Origin: Dioctria linearis
Taxonomy: Eukaryota; Arthropoda; Insecta; Diptera; Asilidae
Reading direction: 5' to 3'
Length of the DNA stretch: 64,000 nucleotides
NCBI GenBank assembly: GCA_963930735.1
Contig: OZ005740.1
Location: forward strand, 243,987,192-244,051,191
Position 1 is the stretch's first letter. The number at the start of each line of letters is the position of its first letter. The translations under genes were made by a program, and so were the position numbers. Of the stretch, positions 55,566-64,000 are shown in pieces. A model generated the notes under the pieces. It was not told where the DNA came from, made no database searches, and was given only the letters and a program-made list of their open reading frames with translations.

Positions 55566-58031
55566 ACTACATAACTAAGGCAGCGTGGAGTGCTGGCAGA
55601 TTTTATTTCGTTCTTATGTGCCTGATTTTCCGTCGTACTAACTTCTGGTCCAGGATTCCTACGCACCGTTTCCTCTTCTCCTTTCTCCGTTTTACCTTTT
55701 TTTGTTTTCTTTTAAATTCAATTCAATTTCTTTTTTTCTTTACCTCCAACAAAACTAAACTAAAATACTTGTGATTGTCACTTGTCGAAGTGCTGTACTG
55801 AAGTGGACGAGCTGGCACACACGAGAGAGCAACGGGACCAAAGCTTCTTATGATTTTCGCCAGTGGACGAATATTAATGCGTTTCCCAGCCAATCTTTCT
55901 GTAGGCTCACATTAATTCGTGAACCGTTGCGGGAGCGTAATCCACATAGTTTTGTATTTTGGTGTGTTAGTTTCTTTGTTTAAGTTTTTTTTTTACCCCT
56001 TTTATTCTTCAATGACTAATAATATTTTTGGTTTATAGCTTATGAACACCAGAGTTCCTCGGGACCATCGTACGCACTTCATGTATCTTCATTTCTTCGT
56101 TCCTTTTTTTCCCCTCTTTCTTCTTTTATATTTATTTTATGCGTTTAGAATCTTGGACCAACCTGTAAAGCTTTGAAATAGTTTAGAGTTAATAAGATAG
56201 CAATCTCCATGCTGCCAAAGCATTTACTTCATGACATTAACTACTCCAGTAATTCATTATACAACTTATATAAAGTCAATACGAAAACAATTTGCATTAT
56301 ACTATTTCCTGCTAAGTTTTAGATCTACTAGAAAGCGTAACAATTAGTGTACTTCAAAATTCAAAATAAATTTGCATGCATAGTACTACTTTATTATCTA
56401 ACTGGTGTATTTTTTCGTCATGTGAATGCGTGTATTGTTCCTTTAGAGTCTCCTAGCTACGGGTGCTTAATCTACTTGAGCTACCCTCATGTGTGTGTAT
56501 TGTGAGTGTGTGTGCGTCCTTGGTTCCTCCGATGTGTGGCTATTTAATCTACTTTATGTGTGGACGCCAACTTTTGTAGGCACGAAGGTACACTACTCTG
56601 AAACTAAAAAAATAGTCTCAACAGAATCACTTGTTCATGATTGAGCAATGTAAACATAACAATCCCATCCCGTCGTCCTAAAGGTTTCGGTTGAAATACC
56701 GAAATCTTTGAACATTTATTTAAGTTTGAAACGTGTATAGGCCCTATCCTGTCGCCATAGCTTCTTAGTTTTTCCGCTAACAAACAAAAATATTTGAGTT
56801 AAGAAACCAGTGCTAAAAAAAACGAACCGTCGACTTTGGCCCATAATCTGGGGAATATCCTTGGTGAAACTACACAAAAATTTGTGTATGTCAGTTATGA
56901 TGATCGTTTAATATTCTCTGATGTAGTTTCAACTAATTTGTGAGTAGTATACTCTCACTGATGGCAATTGCTTTAAAAATTCACGTGAGATAAAAAAATG
57001 TATATGATTAATAATTAGTTTCAGGATATGCGTTTCTAATATAAGCTATGTCCTCAACTATTATGCTAGACTGTTTGTGTCCGATCTGAAAAAATCTAAA
57101 TCGATACTCTTAATTATCTCGAGATATACATTTAGAATAAAATAACATGCCGAAACGACAACTTAGCTGGAGCCCTACTGTTAGCGGTCTATATAACCTT
57201 ATAGTTTACATGATTAATAGGCATAACCAGTCTACATCTGAGTCGACGTCAATTGAATAAGTTGTAAATAATACCCTTGTAGTGTCCCAGAGTGATATTA
57301 CCAATTGTTTGATATATCTGCACTGTCTGGTTTCACCTATTTTACTTTTCAAATACCGGTTCCCATACCAACATCTTTAACCATTCAATAATCAACTTCT
57401 CCGTATGTACCTATATCCTTGCTAAAACAGTATCACCCGATCCAAGTATTAGTTCCTTATATTCCTTATATTCCAGAGAAAGAAAGATTAATCTATTTTT
57501 AGGAATGTTCTATCGAGTCAGACCACAAAATTTATCAGATATTGTATTAGAGGACTTGAACAAAATCATTTTCCTTCTACGTTGCATAAGCGATATTTCT
57601 AATTAGAACATTGACAAAAATAAATATGAAATCGTAGATCCATAGTAAAACTCTACAGTATGCTTGATCGTCGTAAACAGTGTAGAGCATGAACATTGTA
57701 TTATCGCCTATAAAAAGGTAGACCAAACTTCGTCGTGATAAAAAAAAAATAGTATGAATAAAAAAAAAACATTCAAATAAAATTGTTTAATCCTGAGACA
57801 GAAGACATGTACACTTCACTAGAGAAGAATTAATTGGATGTGCATAGGTATAGATGATGGACTTCGTGTATCCAAGATCCCAATACCTCACGAGCCCCCA
57901 TACACAATATATATCTTTCGCCAATAGAAAACTAATATTCTGCTTGGATTGAGTCAGGCACACTTATCAATCATCAGGTAAGTTCGAACTATAGGGCTTC
58001 ATTCCTTAACAAGCTAAATGCCGCACTCCTT
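55566..58031. other. long stretch with no gene recognised
   Basis: No conserved reading frame on either strand over about 2.4 kb. There are T-rich runs near 55690-55740 and 56100-56150 and a GT-rich patch near 56490-56515. This is the longest unexplained part of the window. Confidence 0.45.
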
Positions 58032-59088
58032 TCAGCTTTTGTTTTCTAATTCATACGTCCACGGTGAAACTCTGCGCTTAATTGTGAAACGTCCCATATG
58101 TTTAGCTTCTAGTTTAGCGCCAAAATGTTGTGCTGTGTCAGAAAGTACAACGTTTTTTTTCCAAACAATATCTTTTGGAAAGAATTTTATATCTCTTCTA
58201 CGAAGATTGTGCCACTTCTGACTCGTAATGCAGGCTTTCTTTAAACGTTCCCGAACTTCCTTCTGGAGCTCTAGAAGAGCCTCGATGTGAGGTTGGATAT
58301 TCCGTACGATACAGTCTTTACCGATCCTTAAACTCATTCCATTGGGTGATATCTCTCTGCAAAAGTTCGCAAAATAGGGACTTAACTTAGTCACTTCGTA
58401 ATGTGATGTTTAAATAGCACAAGCTACCCTTTGTAGCTGGATATCTCAGCTGCGGTGATTGACCGATACATAAGCGCGAAGAATTGTTTTCACCACTTGG
58501 TTGGCACGTTCTTGCAGGTTTGCTTGGGGGTGGTATCGGGCGGTAAAGTTTATTTGTACTTCATAGTTATCAAAGAGGGTTCTAAACTCCTTACTAGTAA
58601 TCTGAGCTCCATTGTCATAGATGATACTTCGAGGTGCTCCGAATAGTAGAGTTATATGGTCTTCAATGTTGCAACAGACCAATTTTGCTCGAGCCGAGCT
58701 CAGAGGAAAGAGAAGGACGAATTTGCTAAACGGGTCCACTGCTGTCAGTTTAAAAGTATAGCTTTGGTCGATCTTGGAAGCGGACCGATCAAATCAATAC
58801 GTACAACTTCCCAAGGACGAGTGGCCTGCTATCTTGTAGCCATTAGTCCTGCAGGCTTACGCAACTCCCGCTTGACCGCTTGGCATGCTAGATAATTTTT
58901 CACATACTTTGCAGTGTCTTTCCGCATACCTGTCCAGTAAAACTGTTGCTGAAGCCGATCATAACTCTTTTGTATACCTCCGTGACCTGATGTCGGCTTA
59001 TCATGTGCGTAATATAATATCTCTTTCCTATTTGCTTTCGGGACTACTTCTCTCCAATAGTCTGCGTCGACTGCTAAAGGAGATTTAG
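58032..59088 (-). pseudogene. Ty3/gypsy integrase fragment
   Basis: The minus strand gives an integrase from its zinc-binding domain onward: VVPKANRKEILYYAHDKPTS, GHGGIQKSYDRLQQQFYWTG, YVKNYLACQAVKRELRKPAG (the second Cys of the first Cys pair is not visible). The core has MDPFSKFVLLFPLSSARAKL (first Asp), GAPRSIIYDNGAQITSKEF (second Asp) and NFTARYHPQANLQERANQVV (Glu). The C-terminal part reads QKEVRERLKKACITSQKWHN and KLEAKHMGRFTIKRRVSPW. Frameshifts near 58740-58830 and 58400-58440 break it. Upstream protein is lost where the second copy of the duplication begins (59089). Confidence 0.85.
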
Positions 59089-59696
59089 TTAAAGAAAATC
59101 CCCGAAGGAAAGGTAGAAAATTAAGAAGTAACTGATTTTTTTTCCCGACGGAGGGAAATTGCCTGCGTGGAATGTAAACTGGCAACGGAGCTAGGGGAAT
59201 GTTGAAATTGCCGGAAAAACAATAAAAATTTGCTTCGTCAACAAGAGACCAGAGCCTATAAACTCGCAAACTTACCTATAATAATAAACGGCTCAAAGTT
59301 AACTTTTCATTGATTTATGTAGCGCAATTTTGTTATCAGCCAAGGAGAAAATTATTCTTTGGATACATTAAAGGTGATGATGAGGTACGATTCGACATTG
59401 CATTTTTGTGAAAGTAAAACATAGAAACTAAAGTTAAGAGTCATATGGGTATTAGGAAAAGCAATGATCACAAAATATGTGAGTAAAGAGAGCAGAGAAA
59501 AGGTCGAAATTTGTGGTGAGAAATTACTTGATCAACCTGTTATTTGAAAAAAAAAACGGAGTACACGGCTATCTAAATTACAACCGATCACACTTATTAA
59601 ATTCAAATTTTACAATTTTTATTAAAAGTTATAAACAAGCTATACTTGGAAATAACAGAAACAACAACATACTAAAAAAATTCAATTAAAAGCAAA

Positions 59697-60297
59697 ACAG
59701 CTAAAAAAGTTAGAATTGCTCTAAGACCCATTCTTATGATACCATAAATGAATGCCCGTATGTCATTTCGTATGGTGGGTGACCATCTGTGAAAGTTTGA
59801 TTTTTGAAGGGATTTTTCGCATATATTTCTAGAACGCTTCGTTGGACAGAAAAAACTATTTAACTAATTTTATGGGATCTCGTATTCTGAAGAAGTTTTT
59901 AGTACCTACAATAAAAATGTCTAGAACTGATCGTTTGCACAGTATACGTAAAAAACCTAAATTTTTATATGAAAACACCAAGAAGAGTTTATCCCATTTG
60001 TGAAACTTTATTTGCTAATACTATGAAAGCACTATGTACCAAATTTCAGCTCTCTATGTCAACCAACGCGTTCTCAGGCAGTGTCCAAATATATAGTGGA
60101 AAACGAAATTTTTGTATGGCAGCCCCACGTAGGAATTGCCCGATTTGTCTCTTTTTCGAACTTAATTTTACTTTTTTTTAAAGCTCTCTAAGTATACGCT
60201 TTCTCGAGTAACCGTACGTACAGCAGCCAGACACACAGACAGACGGATATGCAAAAATCAAAATTAACTTTTAATATTATGCGTGGGTATCCAATCC
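59697..60297 (+). mobile_element. hairpin-ended repeat, duplicate of 47137-47735
   Basis: Nearly identical to the first-copy element, including the lost right hairpin, so the damage predates the duplication. Confidence 0.65.
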
Positions 60298-60780
60298 AAT
60301 AAATATTCTAGTGGTGAAATACGTACTTTTCTTGGCTAAAGAAAATTTTAGTTACTCGAGTTCTTCTTTTTCGATGAGATCTTCAAGAAACCAGTAAAAG
60401 TTATTCCAATCATTGATATCCTTTTTTAACCGACTTTAAACAGTGGAGGTTGTCTGTTCGACTACTTTTTTTATGGATGTTACCTATGTTTCCGGTATTT
60501 CTTAACCAATTAAATTTCAAAATTTGTTCACGATCTGATGAAGACCTTCGGACATGGAGAATAGAACTCCTCAACGGATAACATCAAATAAATCTGGATT
60601 AATGTAGTTGAAGCATTGAAGATATAATGTAGATTAATGTTTATCACAGCGAACGTCTACAATAAAAAATCTTGGTTGGCAGTACTATTTTTGTATGTTG
60701 CCTGGTACCGCTTATTATTACGGACATCTTGTTAACAATGTTTATTGCGCAATAAAAAGAATTCAATGTGGCACGTTTTT

Positions 60781-61632
60781 ATACCCGAGAATATGAAATC
60801 CCAGAGGGCACAGTAATAATGCTGATAGAATAAAATGGGTCGGACACCCACTTATAATATTAGAAATTATTTTCATTTTTGATTTCCCTCTGTCAGTCTG
60901 TCTGTCCTCAAGGAAACTGCGTTCTCGAGTTATTTTCCATGCATTCTCTTTAAAAAAAAACAACAAGTGTAGATTTAAGTTCGAAATTGGCAAATCGGGT
61001 GTTATATTTTCCACTGTTGTATACTTGAATGTTTGTGCACTTTGTATAAATGTTGGAGTTCAATGCGCAGACTAAATAATTACTTTCCTTTTGTTTGTTA
61101 ACACAATTGACTTCATTAATTATTTATATAAACAAGTTATTACACTTGCTAACTTCTGTACTGCACAATGAAGCTTGTTCCAAGTGTTCCGTATTTGTGA
61201 GAGCGCTGTCAACATCGGGTAACTCCTTTGGGTTGCCATACAAAGATTTTGTTTTTCACTATATATTTGGATATTGCACGAGAACGCGTCAGCTTAGAGA
61301 GCTGAAATTTCGTACATGGCGCTTTCACATAAATGGTAAATACAACTTCAAAAATAGACTAAATTGGGAAACCCCTTTCTTGGTGTTTTCATACGCAAAT
61401 TTTGGTTTTGTACATATGTATACTGTGAAAAGGAGCAGTCAGTTCTAGACGTTTTTTGTTGGAATTAGTTATAAAAATCATTTTTGCTGTCCGATGAACC
61501 TTTCTAGATGTAGTTGTGAAAATCCACTCTAACAAACAGACTTGGACTTGACTATAGGAAATTACATACCTACAGGCATAAATCTAGAGTATCATAAGAA
61601 TTGGTCTAAGACTAATTCTAGCTTTTGTTATT
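60781..61632 (-). mobile_element. hairpin-ended repeat, duplicate of 48221-48970
   Basis: Same as the first copy but about 100 bases longer, keeping TTCATACGCAAATTTTGGTT near 61386 and AATGAAGCTTGTTCCAAGTG near 61168, which are absent from the first copy. The first copy therefore lost these pieces, or they were gained here. Confidence 0.6.
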
Positions 61633-63034
61633 ATTTTTATTATATTGTAAATAACGTTTATTGCTTCAACCATTTTTTTACAACAGTTTTAGTTTTAATA
61701 AGAATCCGATCGATGATAAGCTGCTTTCCGCAGTTGCGGAGCATGTGAAGGGCACATAAAACATACATTTTTCCAAATTTAGGATTTTTCACCCAGGGCA
61801 TTTTTAATATTAAAAATCGAGTTCCAGTATTCTTGAAATATTAGTGACCTTGCATAAGACGCAATTCTTCGTCTAACGCACCGATATCACTCCGATTAAT
61901 AAGGTTTGGGAAAAGTGTGATATTAAAGTTAAGGTTAAACAATTTTGATCGATTCCTGGGTCATTCCATAGCAAATCGACCAAAAATCACGAAAAGTGGG
62001 ACATGACTGTCACCAATTTTTTTGAAATTTTACATGGGAGGGTTTGTGAAAACAAAAATACAAATTAAGCATTTTCCTTCCAGCGTATTTCGCGAGATAT
62101 GGCATTTCAAAATTTCGCAAAAATGCTATCCTGGTCCCTCCAAGTATGTAAAATTTCAACAAAATTGGTGATTATCATGTCACACCTCTTGCTTATTTGA
62201 CATGGAATGACCCTCCTGCAACTGCTTTTTTAGTACTGGATGCACAAAATTTACGATGTAAGAAATTCAGTGTATATTAGATATAACAGAAATCACGGCA
62301 TTGCTTAATTATTTCATTTATCTCTTGTTCTTGAAGTAGATTTTTATGAATTTATTTCTCCACTTTAGGACCTAAGGTCAACCTTCCATGAAAAATGTTC
62401 AACAGATTTGGATATGGGCGCAGTCTTAAGGCAAACTTTAAGAAACGAAAGAAGCGATTAAAACTAAAATTCTAAATCAAATTCTAGAATTTTACGTTCT
62501 TCGAGAGAGCGTTTACATTTACACAATTATGCCAACACAACAGTATGGCCAAAAATGACGGAGCATGGTAAACACTAACTTTACCTAATTCTTCCTGCGC
62601 ATAAGAAAACGTTCAGTAAGCGATATTTTGTGTTGGTAGCTCCAATTCAGCCATAACGCGAAAGAGAAAACTATAAAACTTGTGCCATTCTTTCCTATAA
62701 GAAAATAACAATACTTTCAGTCTATTGTTATAAGTTAGTGATTTCAATGTAATCCCATTACCAAAAAATCCTTTCAACCTGTATTGTGTACCATGCATAG
62801 TTGATCAACTCAGTCCTTCCTCCTTGTTGGTTTGCTAACAAATACAGATTTTTGAAAAATTAAATGGACTACCTAATACCACTAACATATATAATATGGA
62901 CTAATTAACTTTCTATTTCATGTGGGCTCAGTTGCTAATGTCAAAAAAAGTTCTTACGCCGATGCCAACATTGAAAAAAATCACTGGCGGGAAGTTGAAA
63001 AAATGCGCACGCAGGTCGAAAAGCGATTATAATA

Positions 63035-63303
63035 AAATCCTTCGAATTCGAGGGAGTTGCCCGATTTGTGTCATTTTCGAACTAAATTTTGCTTTTTTTT
63101 TTAAGTCCGCGTACAAAATTGCTGCTTTGTAAGTACCTACAGCGCGCTTTGGAGTTATCGTGCACACGGACGGACAGACGGACATGCAAAAATCAAAATA
63201 AATTTTAATATTATGCATGGGTGTCCATTTTGCCTTATAATTATTATTTCTGTCCGTTACAAATGGAATGACAAACTTAGTATACCCTATAGATTTCATC
63301 TAG
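63035..63303 (+). mobile_element. hairpin-ended repeat, duplicate of 50370-50636
   Basis: Right-hand 270 bases only, ending in the same terminal hairpin. It keeps one more GGACAGAC unit than the first copy. Confidence 0.65.
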
Positions 63304-64000
63304 AGTAAAATAAATATAGACAGAAGCCCTTTTAATGAAAAATTTCTTTTAAAAGAAAATCCATAAAATTACTAGTTAAATTAAAGAACATTAAATCAAC
63401 AGTTTTTATTATAGGGCGTCTCACGGAAACTTAACATGTAGAGTACTATAGATCTCCAAGAACGTGAGGTGTTTTGACCATTTTGCCTGTGAATAAGTTA
63501 CAACGTACAACATCGATCAATCATGTTTTCCGATTCTGATACGGAACACTTTCTATAAGAAAAAGCGAGTACATAAAGCTATATATATATAGTATACAAA
63601 CACACCTAAATCATTCGAAATATTTCGGAAAATATTAGTCGATATTGGATCGTTGTTACAATTCGATATAGCGTTCCTTATATATATATATTTTTTTTTG
63701 CATCAAAAACAATTCATGTTTGACTCCGGTATCGAACTATAACTTCGCTTAGCTGAATCAACTTCAAATCGATCTCGAATCGTAATGTTTCCCAGCAAAC
63801 GATTGTGGATGGAATAGAAATCGACCCGCTCAATCGAAGTTTAACTTCGATGTCGAGCCGAACATGAAGGAAATGGACCGCTAATTCGAATTAAAATAAC
63901 GACTCGATATCGATTCGTCTTTACGAGACTATTTCGAAGATTGAAAATTTTTCGTGTATTGGTGCTATTATAAAGGTCATATGTATTCGAGATTTCTTCG

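Larger units (their letters stand above)
59089..64000 (+). repeat. ~5 kb segmental duplication, second copy (runs off window)
   Basis: The partner of 46329-51325. It starts in the middle of the gypsy integrase fragment, so the duplicated segment joined gypsy sequence here, or the gypsy piece was truncated by it. It includes copies of the hairpin-ended repeats and the left part of the TTCCCAGCAAAC element. Confidence 0.95.

Noticed and set aside
1..64000. CRISPR arrays, bacterial operons, prophage or toxin systems
   Set aside because: No regular spacer arrays, ribosome-binding sites or compact gene order; introns, TTAA transposons and LINEs show eukaryotic DNA.

Overview
This window reads as a stretch of insect nuclear genome made almost entirely of transposable elements. 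It is AT-rich, its coding pieces are intron-split or broken, it has arthropod-type core promoter elements, and it carries two fixed-size 200-base runs of N (12574-12773 and 55366-55565) typical of scaffold gaps. The families present (BEL/Pao, Ty3/gypsy, I-type, jockey-like and CR1-like LINEs, piggyBac, PIF/Harbinger, mariner-like, hAT) and a short repeat whose end contains AGTTTGTCATTCCGTTTGTA suggest a fly (Diptera, probably Brachycera). That taxonomic placement is inference from remembered repeat types. I found no convincing single-copy host gene.

Layout. 0.6-9.4 kb holds remains of at least two PIF/Harbinger elements (transposase plus Myb/MADF-type accessory genes), a mariner-like transposase fragment and the 3' end of a jockey-like LINE. 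8.1-13.2 kb holds three copies of a ~697 bp terminal-hairpin repeat and an array of degenerate ~150 bp tandem units, one of the repeats sitting inside the array. 13.3-15.1 kb is another Harbinger element. 15.1-23.7 kb is a minus-strand BEL/Pao retrotransposon that has been hit by an apparently intact piggyBac (20942-23336, flanked by TTAA), a 788 bp inverted tRNA-like insertion with 11-bp target duplications (18186-18973), a truncated LINE tail (20231-20377) and a 946 bp foldback element (23707-24652). 24.9-28.9 kb is poorly explained but holds a canonical TATA/Inr core promoter and two blocks of ~118 bp repeats. 28936-29783 is a TTAA-flanked miniature element. 30.1-31.8 kb is a nearly complete Harbinger transposase gene. 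32.0-42.0 kb is a plus-strand I-type LINE split by a CR1-like LINE (about 33.45-38.46 kb). A hAT C-terminus (42.16-42.40 kb) and a minus-strand jockey-like LINE (43.3-45.7 kb) follow.

From 46.33 kb a ~5 kb segment recurs at 59.09 kb to the window end in the same orientation and with very high identity. Between the copies lie a second ~150 bp tandem array (53.4-54.4 kb), a long stretch with no recognisable gene (54.4-58.0 kb) and a minus-strand gypsy-type integrase fragment (58.0-59.1 kb) that is cut off at the start of the second copy.

The only gene that looks capable of making a full product as written is the piggyBac transposase. The Harbinger transposase at 30.3-31.6 kb keeps its catalytic residues but has two frameshifts. 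The insertions give a relative history: the BEL element is older than the piggyBac, tRNA-like, LINE-tail and foldback insertions in it; the I-type LINE is older than the CR1-like LINE; and the ~150 bp array is older than the hairpin repeat inside it. I did not find evidence for a new multi-gene functional system. The most unusual items are the inverted tRNA-like retroposon-like unit, the hairpin-ended repeat that inserted without target duplication, and the recurrent TGTCAG motifs at the piggyBac ends.
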